Source of the DNA: Candidatus Omnitrophota bacterium
Lineage (GTDB): Bacteria > Omnitrophota > Omnitrophia > Omnitrophales > Aquincolibacteriaceae
Assembly (NCBI GenBank): GCA_903820505.1
Contig: CAIJHQ010000010.1
Coordinates: 1-53,289 of the forward strand
Reading direction: 5' to 3'
Length of the DNA stretch: 53,289 nucleotides
Shown: in pieces, positions 23,347 through 31,560 of the stretch
Layout: each line of letters opens with the position of its first letter
Position numbering within the stretch: the first letter of the stretch is position 1
Notes under the pieces: model-generated
Told to the model about the DNA's origin: nothing
What the model saw: only the letters and a program-made list of their open reading frames with translations
The model's database searches: none
Position numbers and translations under genes: made by a program

Positions 23347-24417
23347 TCACTCCTGTGGTTTCAGTTCTCTTAAAGGATCGAGATTGTTCGCATACGCAGT
23401 TGCCCAGGTAACCCATTCGGCAAACGTGCTGTCTGGAGCGTACTTCCCCCGCTTCGCGATCGCGGCTTGAACGAGCTCAAGAATGAGCCGGCTCTTCTGC
23501 CAATTGGCTGCTTGCCGCTCAAGAGCCTGGCCGCGTTCCTTTTCCTCTTCTGCTGCTAGGCGCTTTCGCTCTTCTTCTTTCCTTGCGTCTTCCCACCGTT
23601 GGCGTTCTTCTGCGCGTTCTCTGTTCGACTTCTTAATATAGGCTGCGGCAAGCGATAATCCGTTTACAAAGGAAGCTAGTTTATCTTCCAGTTTTTTGTT
23701 CTCTCCATCCGACCACTTACTCTGGCAGCCCCCCAAGTAATCATTGATCCGTAAGACTAGCTTTCCATTGGGAACATAGTCGGTACTGGTGTAACCATAT
23801 TTATTCGGCTCCGTCTTGACCATTCGCGTAAGCTCATCAAGTTCAAATTTAACCTTCTCACCATCAAGCTCCACGTAGGTGTATGTGCTATATTCATTCA
23901 CACGCTCAATCCCAACCTTGACGCCATGCTGCTCAAGCACTTTGAGGATGGTGTCTAGAATTCTATACGCTCTTGGAAGTTGCTCGGCGCTAACACACAT
24001 ATCCAATGCAGTCTCATTCCCAGAAGCGTGAAACCTCCCATGACGCTCATACCCCTTTTTAAGAAGCTTTCGAGTCTGCTGGACCAGCGGATGGAATTTC
24101 TCAATTGTCTCGGGGACTGCGATGGATTCTTTTACGATGAGGACAGGCTCGAGGTTTTCCTTTGGGCGAGGCAGAATATTAATGGCATCGACTTCAGTGC
24201 TCTTGCCAGGAGAAAGAGGCGTTTTTGAGGTAGGCTTTCCGTAGCGGATCTTCTGCCAATGCCCCATCTTTGGTACGGGGATCGAATATTTCTTACAGAT
24301 CTTACGCAGACCATTATCTGAAAAGTTGAACTGCTTCGCCAAATCAATCATCGGCGTAGTCCAAACCAGATCGTACAACTCCTGCCGCGTTAAGACCTTT
24401 TGATTCTTTTCATGCAC
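23347..24417 (-). CDS. Protein with N-terminal HTH-like 'REELYELVW' domain, unknown function
   Basis: 356 aa from a GTG at 24417 with AGGGGA upstream; a TTG at 24438 is the alternative. Residues about 10-60 (TRQELYDLVWTTPMIDLAKQ, then SDNGLRKICKKYSIPVPKMGHW) match a widespread but uncharacterised N-terminal module resembling a helix-turn-helix. The middle is beta-rich. Residues about 255-310 are a Glu/Arg-rich coiled coil. Family knowledge: proteins with this N-terminus are scattered across bacteria, often on mobile DNA, without an assigned role. It follows the ASCH gene by 24 nt and precedes the zinc-ribbon gene by 7 nt. Confidence 0.7.
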   Translation of the reverse strand: MHEKNQKVLTRQELYDLVWTTPMIDLAKQFNFSDNGLRKICKKYSIPVPKMGHWQKIRYGKPTSKTPLSPGKSTEVDAINILPRPKENLEPVLIVKESIAVPETIEKFHPLVQQTRKLLKKGYERHGRFHASGNETALDMCVSAEQLPRAYRILDTILKVLEQHGVKVGIERVNEYSTYTYVELDGEKVKFELDELTRMVKTEPNKYGYTSTDYVPNGKLVLRINDYLGGCQSKWSDGENKKLEDKLASFVNGLSLAAAYIKKSNRERAEERQRWEDARKEEERKRLAAEEEKERGQALERQAANWQKSRLILELVQAAIAKRGKYAPDSTFAEWVTWATAYANNLDPLRELKPQE

Positions 24418-24441
24418 CGTCAATTCCCCTAACGGCAAGGA

Positions 24442-24810
24442 CTAAACATACGCAAAAGATTGAGGCGGTTTCATACCAAATGCGCTTTTGATGGATCGAG
24501 GCGATTTGTATTTAGAATGCTTCCCGATTTTTATAGCATAACCATTTGTTCGGCCATTAAAATAGCCCATAAAATACTCTTTGGTGATACCCGCCCAATG
24601 TTTCGTGCGATCCCATAAGGCTTCCAAGTCTCCCGTCAATACCGTTTCAATCTCAAACTCGCCTATTATTTTCCCAACAGGTGCCGAAGCGTAAATCACT
24701 ACTTTTTCGACATTGTTTTTTTTAAAAATTACTCGCCTAAATTCATACTGTTTTTCACCGGAAAATATCTTTTCCGCGAACTCAGGTTTAATCGACAATA
24801 AGATTCTCAT
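24442..24810 (-). CDS. ASCH-domain (PUA-fold) protein
   Basis: 122 aa, a single domain. ILLSIKPEFAEKIFSGEKQYEFRR, followed by VVIYASAPVGKIIGEFEIE, is the ASCH signature with its conserved GxKxxExR-type loop (here SGEKQYEFRR). The later AGITKEYFMGYF and YAIKIGK fit the second half. ASCH proteins have a PUA-like fold; some bind RNA or act on modified nucleosides (amidohydrolase activity is known for YqfB). It overlaps the PIN-GNAT fusion gene by 23 nt, so the two proteins are translationally linked. Confidence 0.85.
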   Translation of the reverse strand: MRILLSIKPEFAEKIFSGEKQYEFRRVIFKKNNVEKVVIYASAPVGKIIGEFEIETVLTGDLEALWDRTKHWAGITKEYFMGYFNGRTNGYAIKIGKHSKYKSPRSIKSAFGMKPPQSFAYV

Positions 24811-26302
24811 CCGTTTCGGTCTCCCTTAATATTAATTTGAGTTGCTCTTTAGATATTTTTTCAAACCCACGCGGGGCAGACGTCACATCTTTGACAATTT
24901 TCAGACCGATCAATTTTTTCAAATTTATTCTCTTCGGAAATGAGTACGCATAAAGAAAATAAACAATGAACGGTCGGTCATGCCGATTGTAATTCCAGTG
25001 CTTGCTTAATTCCGCCCTTGTAAATACACTCCTTTTACCACACAAGCTAATGAAATGTTCCTCATCTCTTATATCGGTAATAACTCCCTCAACTATACCA
25101 ATAGTTGTTACCACGCCTTTAAATAGCCCACCCGTGCGATAAAACACAATTAAATCACCCGCGTGAAGATTGCGTTCATGTGATCGCGAAATATATACTT
25201 TGGTTATTGCGTTGCGATAAGGTTTATCCTCCTCAAATTTGGCCTGTGATTCTGTCTTGAGTATTGAATCCGGAAGCAAGCTCGTGTGATATTCGGGATA
25301 AATCGATACGATAAAAATTCCGCCTTGGACAGAGCAAAAAGGAAAGGTCAATTTTGGCGTTGATCGATTTGCCGTTCTCGAAAAATCCCTCACATAAACA
25401 AGCTCTCGCCGACCCGCCATCTCTTTATAACCATAATGAATAAAACCATACGCCTCCAGCAGACTTACTAATCGACCTTGTTCGAGGGTCTCATTGAACA
25501 ACGTAATGTAAATTTCATCCACTTTCATAGAAAGAGCATTATCAAATATAATTTTTAGAAATCTTTCACCGATTTTAAATCCATTAAGATCAACTTTAAA
25601 TGTTCCCACCTTTAGACGTTTTTTCTTTTTGAAAATTGGAACGATGTCCGAATAGTTCTCGGATTCTGACTCGAGCTTAAGATAAAGAAAAGCTTCCAGC
25701 CTCCCATCTCGCATGCAGACATAAGCCGTTTCTTGCGATTTGCCATTGAACCACTTTTCGAATCCAAGATAGTTTTGTCTCAGGGAATCAAAAAAAGCAT
25801 CCTTTATATTTAGGTTTCCAAATAGCTCGCTCTTTACAGACAACACTTTATATTTAACCAATTGGGGGTGTTCCGCTGCGACCCTTTCGAGAAATGAATC
25901 GATCGTAAATACTCGATCCCCGACTCCAAGAAGACCTGCCTTCTGAATTATCGCCTTATCTTCCGTGATAAGAAAATCCGTTCTATCACTGATGAGCTCA
26001 TTCAAGATGGCGGTATCATTCCGATCGTTCTCCGTCGTATCAAAGGGCTTTACTTTATGGATGAGCGGATGTTCAGGAGCTAGGGCTTGCAGAACGTGAT
26101 AGTTGCCCAACTTAATATCGAAGCTTTTTGCAACGCGAGGATCTTTATGCTTTTTAATTTCTTCCAAAGTAACTGGGTGAAGCCATTTTTCGCAGTGAAG
26201 CGTGTCCAACCATTTAAAGAGGACGCCAATATCAGGATCAACCACCGTAGCGGCTTCTCGATGAATAACTATATTTGTATCTAGTAAAGTTTTCTTTGCC
26301 AT
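24788..26302 (-). CDS. PIN nuclease - GNAT - PUA/EVE-like three-domain fusion
   Basis: 504 aa. Residues about 5-135 are a PIN domain with acidic residues in LLDTNIVI, LEEIKKHKD, NDTAIL and LITEDKAI, as needed for metal-dependent RNA cleavage. Residues about 160-345 look like a GNAT acetyltransferase (LKVGTFKVDLNG, then IGERFLKIIFDNAL, and LVSLLEAYGF near the end). Residues about 355-495 resemble a PUA/EVE-type fold (GDLIVFYRTG, TTIGIVEGV). The neighbour encodes an ASCH protein, a second PUA-fold protein. A role as a toxin or anti-phage effector is inference. ATG 26302 is used; a TTG six codons earlier is possible. No good ribosome site is seen. Confidence 0.75.
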   Translation of the reverse strand: MAKKTLLDTNIVIHREAATVVDPDIGVLFKWLDTLHCEKWLHPVTLEEIKKHKDPRVAKSFDIKLGNYHVLQALAPEHPLIHKVKPFDTTENDRNDTAILNELISDRTDFLITEDKAIIQKAGLLGVGDRVFTIDSFLERVAAEHPQLVKYKVLSVKSELFGNLNIKDAFFDSLRQNYLGFEKWFNGKSQETAYVCMRDGRLEAFLYLKLESESENYSDIVPIFKKKKRLKVGTFKVDLNGFKIGERFLKIIFDNALSMKVDEIYITLFNETLEQGRLVSLLEAYGFIHYGYKEMAGRRELVYVRDFSRTANRSTPKLTFPFCSVQGGIFIVSIYPEYHTSLLPDSILKTESQAKFEEDKPYRNAITKVYISRSHERNLHAGDLIVFYRTGGLFKGVVTTIGIVEGVITDIRDEEHFISLCGKRSVFTRAELSKHWNYNRHDRPFIVYFLYAYSFPKRINLKKLIGLKIVKDVTSAPRGFEKISKEQLKLILRETETDENLIVD

Positions 26303-26349
26303 ATATAAAGGTATCGTCAAAAATCGAGTTTTAAATAGGCGATATGAAT

Positions 26350-26373
26350 GTCGTTATTTATGGGGATAACGAC
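26350..26373. promoter_or_regulatory. Perfect 8-bp dyad upstream of the PIN-GNAT fusion gene
   Basis: GTCGTTAT (26350-26357) and ATAACGAC (26366-26373) are perfect inverted repeats with an 8-nt spacer, 48 nt upstream of the ATG at 26302. It is placed where an autoregulatory operator of the cassette would be expected. No convincing -35/-10 pair was found around it. Confidence 0.45.
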
Positions 26374-26431
26374 TGCCTTTTTCGGCCTTTGTCGCTTTTT
26401 GAACCAAATACGACATCTGATTTGTTCGTTC

Positions 26432-26626
26432 TTATTCACCCGTCTTTAAAGCGGCGCTTCGCAACAATTCTTTGCATTCCCTCCTCATCAGCTCGCGGTT
26501 AACTTCTAATAAGTGCGATATCGTAAGTAAATATTCATGCGGCACCGTATGCACAACATGGGTTCTCAGCTTCTTTTCCATTTTCAGCAATTTGGAGATC
26601 GATGCCTCTTTTATGTTTATTTTCAT
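26432..26626 (-). CDS. Small protein of unknown function
   Basis: 64 aa with a strong AGGAGG ribosome site 6 nt before the ATG, so it is very likely translated. It is highly charged and helical (SKLLKMEKKLRTHVVHTV; ISHLLEVNRELMRRECKELL), without membrane segment or recognised motif. It starts 36 nt after the 89-aa gene, so the two probably form one transcript. Small helical proteins of this kind in islands can be antitoxins or phage-derived regulators, but there is no direct evidence here. Confidence 0.6.
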   Translation of the reverse strand: MKINIKEASISKLLKMEKKLRTHVVHTVPHEYLLTISHLLEVNRELMRRECKELLRSAALKTGE

Positions 26627-26662
26627 CTTTATCCTCCTGTTTTGAGCGACCTTTTGTCGCAG

Positions 26663-26932
26663 TTATTTCCCCCTGGCAACCTTATCAATTACTCGCATAA
26701 AAGTGCCAAAGTTTTTGGCCAGAACACTTAAGTCCTTATCATGGGCAAAAGCGTCCTTCATCTCTCTTAGGAAATTCTCATCTTTGTATATATCAAGTAT
26801 GGTACTTCGTTCCTTAGCATGAGGCGTGAAACAACGCTCGATGGCCAGGCAAGAAACTATGGCCATTATGCTGATGAGTTCATAGGCTGTACCGCAAATC
26901 TCCTTTTGCTTCTTAACAGTCGTTTTATTCAT
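26663..26932 (-). CDS. Small protein of unknown function
   Basis: 89 aa, with GGAG 5 nt before the ATG. A hydrophobic helix (YELISIMAIVSCLAIERCF, about residues 17-35) is followed by a charged helical region ending DKVARGK. It is not recognised. It follows the terminator at 26974-27009 and precedes the 64-aa gene, so it starts a separate short transcription unit. Confidence 0.55.
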   Translation of the reverse strand: MNKTTVKKQKEICGTAYELISIMAIVSCLAIERCFTPHAKERSTILDIYKDENFLREMKDAFAHDKDLSVLAKNFGTFMRVIDKVARGK

Positions 26933-26973
26933 GATGTCTCCGCTCTAGCATTGTTAATACCGCTCAATAAAAT

Positions 26974-27009
26974 GCGCTTCCGAGCGACACATACATCACT
27001 CGGAAGCGC
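26974..27009. terminator. Rho-independent terminator, 11-bp perfect stem
   Basis: GCGCTTCCGAG (26974-26984) pairs with CTCGGAAGCGC (26999-27009) around a 14-nt loop. The flanks AATAAAAT and TTTATT allow action on either strand. It lies just after the stop of the HTH protein at 27036 and so ends the ParB-methyltransferase unit. Confidence 0.8.
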
Positions 27010-27035
27010 TTTATTATCAAGTAGAGTTTTATGGC

Positions 27036-27701
27036 CTATGAGACCGATTCGGGGGGTGGGATTTCCTCCTTTTCATTCTTCATATCCGCATCAATAGCCT
27101 GTTCTGCCTTTTTAGACGCTAAATCAAGGATATCTTTGTGTAATTTCTCCCTTAGCTTTTCTTTTTCGATAGGCGGTAAATCATTGATACGCTTCCTGAT
27201 GTCCGCATCCTCTGGAGAAAGATTGGCCGTGCTATCCTTATTAACATTTGATTTATTAAGCGCTAGTCCATCGGTAGTTGTGATGTAACCGATTAGAAAT
27301 AGTTTTTCAAGCAGCTCCTTTCTCGCCTTCCAAGCCATGGCTTCCGCACGCGTCCTTTCGTCAGGATAGGCGTCTTTTATGCGCGCAATCTGCTTAAGAC
27401 TTGCGTAGTGACTCCGTTCAGTCGCTATAAGTTCCCCAACTAGCTGTTTTGTCAGTTCGGGGCTAGCTGAAACAGCATTACGCTGTCTTATTTCGACTAA
27501 ATCCCTACGTATTGTGCGATCACTCATTTTAAATAGGCTTGCTATCAAAGTATGAGCGTATCCCTCCATAATTAACACCTCGACACATGTCTGCCTTGTT
27601 GACTTATCCAGTAAGGTAGGATCTATTAAGCCGCTTTTTATCCGGATTAATATCTCTGATGCCGGCAAGTCGTTAAGTTTTTCTGGGGTTTTATTTTCCA
27701 T
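27036..27701 (-). CDS. HTH protein, phage terminase-small-subunit-like
   Basis: 221 aa. An HTH is visible at about residues 50-75 (AHTLIASLFKMSDRTIRRDLVEIR), followed by a helical region and an acidic/basic C-terminal tail (KEKLREKLHKDILDLASKKAEQ). The HTH-plus-helix layout and its place next to a ParB-methyltransferase are typical of phage packaging or replication modules, but no terminase large subunit is nearby, so the terminase reading is tentative. It overlaps the methyltransferase gene by 11 nt and ends before a strong terminator. Confidence 0.55.
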   Translation of the reverse strand: MENKTPEKLNDLPASEILIRIKSGLIDPTLLDKSTRQTCVEVLIMEGYAHTLIASLFKMSDRTIRRDLVEIRQRNAVSASPELTKQLVGELIATERSHYASLKQIARIKDAYPDERTRAEAMAWKARKELLEKLFLIGYITTTDGLALNKSNVNKDSTANLSPEDADIRKRINDLPPIEKEKLREKLHKDILDLASKKAEQAIDADMKNEKEEIPPPESVS

Positions 27702-28959
27702 TGTCTTTCTCCTCCATATACCGCGTTGCTACTTCAGGACTCACGGACTTCGCACCATATGTTTTGATAAACCTTCGGACAATAGCATCGCAATAGACCG
27801 ATTCAAGCTCCATCGCGTAACAAACGCGCTCCATACTTTGAGCCGCGATGATCGTACTTCCTGACCCGGCAAAACAATCCAGAACAAGATTCCCCCGTTC
27901 TGAACTGTTTTTGATAGCGCGTTGAGCCAGCGCGATCGGTTTTTGTGTCGGGTGGATCAGATCTCCGATACCATCCCGGGAAATCTCCCACACGTTGGTT
28001 TCGCTTTTAGGCCCAAACCAACGATGAGAGCCTTTCCCCTCAAGCCACGCATAGATGCAGAACTCTGACCCCATCCAGTAATCCCCATAGCTGGGAGATG
28101 CGCATGGCTTCACCCATGTGATCACATTGGAAACGTGGAAGCCGAGTCGCGTCAACATAGAAAGCATGGGGCCGAATTGACGGAATCCGTTCCATACGTA
28201 CATTGGCGCCCCTGCCAAGAGATGCGGCTTCATCGTCTGAAAGATTTTATTGAGCCAGACCTCGTAATCTTCCTGATTAGCCCAGTCATTAGCGATGGGT
28301 TGCCACCTGGCGTCCTTCTCACCCTGACCGGGACGGCTCGTAGAATCGTATCCGCAGTTATACGGTGGGTCTGTGTGTAGCAGATGCACCGCCTGATCTC
28401 CCAATAAGCGTTTGAGGTCCTCTGGAGAACTCGCATCACCGCACAAAAGCCGGTGCTTCCCGAGTTCAATAAGATCGCCCTTTTGAGTAATGGGGCTAAC
28501 GATCCCCTCCACCTCCTTAGCAAGATCAAAATCATCTTCCGGATCAGGGGTCAGATACTCGTCGAAAAGCTTGCCTATCTCGTCATTTTCAAATCCGGTG
28601 AGATTGACATTAAAATCCGGGATTTCTGTCAGTTCTTTAAGAATCCCCGCCAATTTTTCTTCATCCCAATTTCCCCTTATTTTATTCAAGGCAACCGCCA
28701 AAGCTTTTTCCTTCTCAAGCGGAAGATCGACCACACTCACCTCGACTTCTTCCAGCCCTTGCTCCTGCAGAATTTTATATCTTTGGTGCCCAGAAACCAG
28801 AGTACCGGTTTGTTTATTCCAAACGAGCGGCTCGACATATCCGAATGTCTTGATACTCTGTTTGAGCTTTTCATACTCTGAGTCTCCAGGTTTTAGATCC
28901 AAACGCGGATTGTATTCGGCGACACAAATTTTTGAAGTTGCGATTTTGACTATTTCCAT
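27691..28959 (-). CDS. ParB-like domain fused to DNA adenine methyltransferase
   Basis: 422 aa. Residues about 1-110 are a ParB/Srx-like domain (EYNPRLD, YGYVEPLV-type region here FGYVEPLVWN, VSGHQRYKIL). Residues about 165-415 are an N6/N4 DNA methyltransferase with DPPYNCGY (motif IV) before FAGSGSTIIAA (motif I), the order of the beta class. Fusions of this kind are common in phages and integrated elements and usually act as orphan methylases protecting DNA. No cognate endonuclease is adjacent. It overlaps both neighbours (10 and 11 nt), so the three genes are one translationally linked unit. Confidence 0.9.
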   Translation of the reverse strand: MEIVKIATSKICVAEYNPRLDLKPGDSEYEKLKQSIKTFGYVEPLVWNKQTGTLVSGHQRYKILQEQGLEEVEVSVVDLPLEKEKALAVALNKIRGNWDEEKLAGILKELTEIPDFNVNLTGFENDEIGKLFDEYLTPDPEDDFDLAKEVEGIVSPITQKGDLIELGKHRLLCGDASSPEDLKRLLGDQAVHLLHTDPPYNCGYDSTSRPGQGEKDARWQPIANDWANQEDYEVWLNKIFQTMKPHLLAGAPMYVWNGFRQFGPMLSMLTRLGFHVSNVITWVKPCASPSYGDYWMGSEFCIYAWLEGKGSHRWFGPKSETNVWEISRDGIGDLIHPTQKPIALAQRAIKNSSERGNLVLDCFAGSGSTIIAAQSMERVCYAMELESVYCDAIVRRFIKTYGAKSVSPEVATRYMEEKDNGK

Positions 28960-29300
28960 GGCATGCCCTCCTTGTTATTTTTACATTCATTAAAAAATTC
29001 GATTACTGCATCCTCTGCCGTCCAACGACCTTGATATCTCACATACCAGAGAATCCCTTTGAAACCTCGCTTCAGGATAAGGTACTTCCCCCCTGGCATA
29101 TAGAAATGGCGGTAGTGCGCGGGCTTGCACTTATATATGGAACGCTCGGCCTCAGTCTCCTTATCGAAGAATTCCTTCCCGCAGGCACAGCAAAACCAAA
29201 ATTTCCCGCGCTCGAGACTCCGTATTTTTTCCCGGAGCGTCATACCTCCCAGCCAGTCTTTTAAACTCCCGGATTTGACATCTTTCATTTTGTAGAACAT
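28950..29300 (-). CDS. Hypothetical protein with CxxC, first gene of the ParB-methylase unit
   Basis: 116 aa. AGGAGGG stands 6 nt before the ATG, a strong ribosome site. It contains FWFCCACGKEFF, one CxxC knuckle, with a later single Cys (KCKPAHYRHF), which could form a small zinc site. The rest is aromatic-rich (GILWYVRYQGRW). No family recognised. Overlap with the methyltransferase gene suggests co-expression. Confidence 0.6.
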   Translation of the reverse strand: MFYKMKDVKSGSLKDWLGGMTLREKIRSLERGKFWFCCACGKEFFDKETEAERSIYKCKPAHYRHFYMPGGKYLILKRGFKGILWYVRYQGRWTAEDAVIEFFNECKNNKEGMPWK

Positions 29301-29605
29301 GTTGCCCTCCTTTTGGTTGATTGTGTTTTGGGTCTTTTCTGCATCGAAAACTCGGGATATGAAAAAGAACTCTGATTGTTCCCTCTACTAATAGTTGTAT
29401 ACCGACACTTTTCCTCCTCTTTGAAATTTGAAAAATAATTTTTTTATTTTTTATTTTTTAGTTTTTTTGAGACAAAAAGGCACACCTTCGGCGATTTTTT
29501 TGAGGGGTGTTTACTAATACCTATAATCCGAGGGAGAAAATATTATACCGGTATTGGGGAAGGATACCCGCTGGGTAAGCGGCTACTCAAGATACCCGAA
29601 TCAGA
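29301..29605. other. AT-rich gap between phage-like and SOS units
   Basis: 305 nt without a credible gene. A poly-T tract with few interruptions runs from about 29438 to 29470. Two copies of GATACCCG (29563 and 29591) flank a weak CCGC/GCGG hairpin just after the polymerase stop, perhaps a weak terminator. The promoter of the 28950-29300 gene should lie here but no clear -35/-10 pair was found. Confidence 0.5.
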
Positions 29606-30928
29606 CTAGACACATACTCGCCAAACAGGGATTCCGAGGCGCTGGCGGTAGGTTTCGCCGGGAAGAAGCTGCATCTTCCGCTCCGGGAGGTCCCCTCGCC
29701 CAGCCACATGCTGACGATGCTTCCCGAGCCAGAGTGAGGTCCCGAGGTGCAGGGCGTGCTTTCCATAGAGCTCGTTTACCCCGTCCAACACCCGATCGAT
29801 CCTTTTCAGGGACTCTATCTTCGGCACATCGTCAAAAAGATCGTATTGCGCCGTCCGGTCTGCTTCCAACTTTGAAAGGACAATCCCTGTGAGACGATAT
29901 AGTGTGCCCGGCCTGAAGAGCTCTTCAAACAGCTGATCTGCCAAATGAACCGCGTCGAGAGTTGATGAAGTACTTCGGTCAAATGCCGCCTCCACCCCCG
30001 ACGAACCAAAGCTCTGATCCCTCAGAAACACAGCCATGCGCTTTGCCCGAAGCTTATGGCGCCGCATCTTTATAAAAGCCGACTCCAGATTCCGAACGAG
30101 CTGGGCCTTCACAAAATCCTTCTCCGAAGAAGGCGGAGTGAAAGTCTTCGTCTTACTTATCGAGGCATAATCTTCCTTCTCCTGAGTGACAACGGAATAC
30201 ACGGCTTCCCCGCGCAGCTCGTACCAAAGCTCCACACCAATCTTTCCGAGAAGACGCTGTGCCCAGGCTTCCGGACGGCTCACATAATCCCAGACATTCC
30301 GTATCCCCTGCTTTTCAAGAAGCGCCACGGTATTTGGCCCAAAGCCGCAGACGCGCTCGAGTGCTATCTTCGGAAGATAAAGGTGAAGCTCCCTCGCACG
30401 CAGCACAAAGAACCCGTCCGGCTTCTTTTCCTTGCCGGCGATCTTCGCCAGCGTCTTGGAAGCACTCAGGCCCACCGATACGGTCAACCCCAGCTCCTTC
30501 TGCACAGCTTGCTTGATATTCCAGGCGATCTCTTCGTATCCGGTCCGATGAAGGCACCTGAGACCCGAAAGCTCCGCAAAGGCTTCATCAATGGAGTACT
30601 CTTCGACGGTAGGCGTGAAACGGCGAATAATCTCAAACATCCGTTTCGAGATAAGGCTATAAGTCTCGTAGTCGCTCGGTAGACAGATGAGCTGGGGGCA
30701 TATCTTTTGCGCCTCCCAAAGCCGCATCGGGCGCTTCACCCCAAGCGCCTTTGCTTCATAGCTCGCGCAGGCCACGATCCCACGCTCTTTTCCCGTAACG
30801 ACAGGTTTCCCTTTCAGCTCGGGCTTCAGAGCTTGTTCGACGGACGTAAAGAATGCATCGCAGTCGAGATGGATGATAGGACTCGGGAAGGAACTGATCG
30901 AGAGAGGTCTATTTGTACTTGCGGACAT
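29606..30928 (-). CDS. Y-family DNA polymerase (UmuC/DinB-like)
   Basis: 440 aa. The polymerase core shows IHLDCDAFFTSVEQ (first catalytic Asp, about residue 23), then GIVACASYEAKALGV and the catalytic YSIDEAFAEL near 125. The thumb region with helix-hairpin-helix (LPKIALERVCGFGPNTVALLEKQGI) and the little-finger domain follow. It copies damaged DNA with low fidelity. Its start overlaps the lexA-like stop by 20 nt, so the two genes form a umuDC-type SOS unit. ATG 30928 is used; longer in-frame starts (TTG/GTG) lie inside the upstream gene. Confidence 0.92.
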   Translation of the reverse strand: MSASTNRPLSISSFPSPIIHLDCDAFFTSVEQALKPELKGKPVVTGKERGIVACASYEAKALGVKRPMRLWEAQKICPQLICLPSDYETYSLISKRMFEIIRRFTPTVEEYSIDEAFAELSGLRCLHRTGYEEIAWNIKQAVQKELGLTVSVGLSASKTLAKIAGKEKKPDGFFVLRARELHLYLPKIALERVCGFGPNTVALLEKQGIRNVWDYVSRPEAWAQRLLGKIGVELWYELRGEAVYSVVTQEKEDYASISKTKTFTPPSSEKDFVKAQLVRNLESAFIKMRRHKLRAKRMAVFLRDQSFGSSGVEAAFDRSTSSTLDAVHLADQLFEELFRPGTLYRLTGIVLSKLEADRTAQYDLFDDVPKIESLKRIDRVLDGVNELYGKHALHLGTSLWLGKHRQHVAGRGDLPERKMQLLPGETYRQRLGIPVWRVCV

Positions 30929-31496
30929 TTGCGACCACCACTCCACCAATCACAAGTTCCGCCTTGGGTTCGATTGGAGGATACTTCTTATTCGCAGCGC
31001 GGAGCAGAACCTTGGTACCTCGCTTTTCGTAATACTTCATGGTCCATGCTCCGTCCACTTCCGCGATTACGATGTCTCCGTGACGTGGCTGCCGCCCCCG
31101 ATCCACGATCACAAGGTCATCCGGCATGATCCCGGCATCGATCATGGAGTCTCCGGTCACCTTCACGAGATAGCTAGCCTGAGGGTTCTTGATCAGAAAT
31201 TCATCCAAAGAGAGTGTATCGATCAGTTCTTCTTCTGCTGGAGATGGAAATCCGGCCTGCACCGTGCCAAGAAGCTTGATACCGCCCTCAAGGGCTGGCG
31301 TGGGCACAAGCTTACCGCTTGGATCGCGCTTCAAGATCCCTCGTTTCACAAGATGGGACGTCAGGAGAGACACGCCGCCCTTGGAACTGTACCCCAAGAG
31401 AGATTGGAGCTCGGAGAAGCTAGGTAGCCGCTTACGGTGGGAGTAAAAATCCTTAAGCTTAGAGATGACTTCTGGAAAATTGATCCGCTTTGGCAT
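30909..31496 (-). CDS. LexA-like self-cleaving repressor
   Basis: 195 aa. An N-terminal winged HTH (about 1-65: RLPSFSELQSLLGYSSKGGVSLLTSHLVKRGIL) is followed by the S24 peptidase domain. The cleavage site is AG in TVQAGFPSP (about 80). The nucleophile Ser is in GDSMIDAG and the Lys in WTMKYYEK. It thus has both a DNA-binding domain and the autocleavage dyad, unlike UmuD, which lacks the HTH. It should repress itself and the downstream polymerase until RecA activates cleavage. A 16-bp dyad lies exactly between its -35 and -10. No ribosome site precedes the ATG. Confidence 0.9.
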   Translation of the reverse strand: MPKRINFPEVISKLKDFYSHRKRLPSFSELQSLLGYSSKGGVSLLTSHLVKRGILKRDPSGKLVPTPALEGGIKLLGTVQAGFPSPAEEELIDTLSLDEFLIKNPQASYLVKVTGDSMIDAGIMPDDLVIVDRGRQPRHGDIVIAEVDGAWTMKYYEKRGTKVLLRAANKKYPPIEPKAELVIGGVVVANVRKYK

Positions 31497-31502
31497 GCAG
31501 AC

Positions 31503-31530
31503 ATTATAACGGACGTTCGTCCGTTTTCAA
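31503..31530 (-). promoter_or_regulatory. lexA-like promoter with operator dyad filling the spacer
   Basis: On the minus strand TTGAAA (31530-31525) and TATAAT (31508-31503) are 16 nt apart. Those 16 nt (31524-31509) are the perfect dyad ACGGACG-AA-CGTCCGT (TT on the plus strand). Six nt after TATAAT comes the ATG at 31496, where +1 is expected, so the mRNA may be leaderless. A repressor bound here would block polymerase directly. Confidence 0.75.
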
Positions 31531-31560
31531 ACAATTCATTTATTTGCCAATAATATTTCT

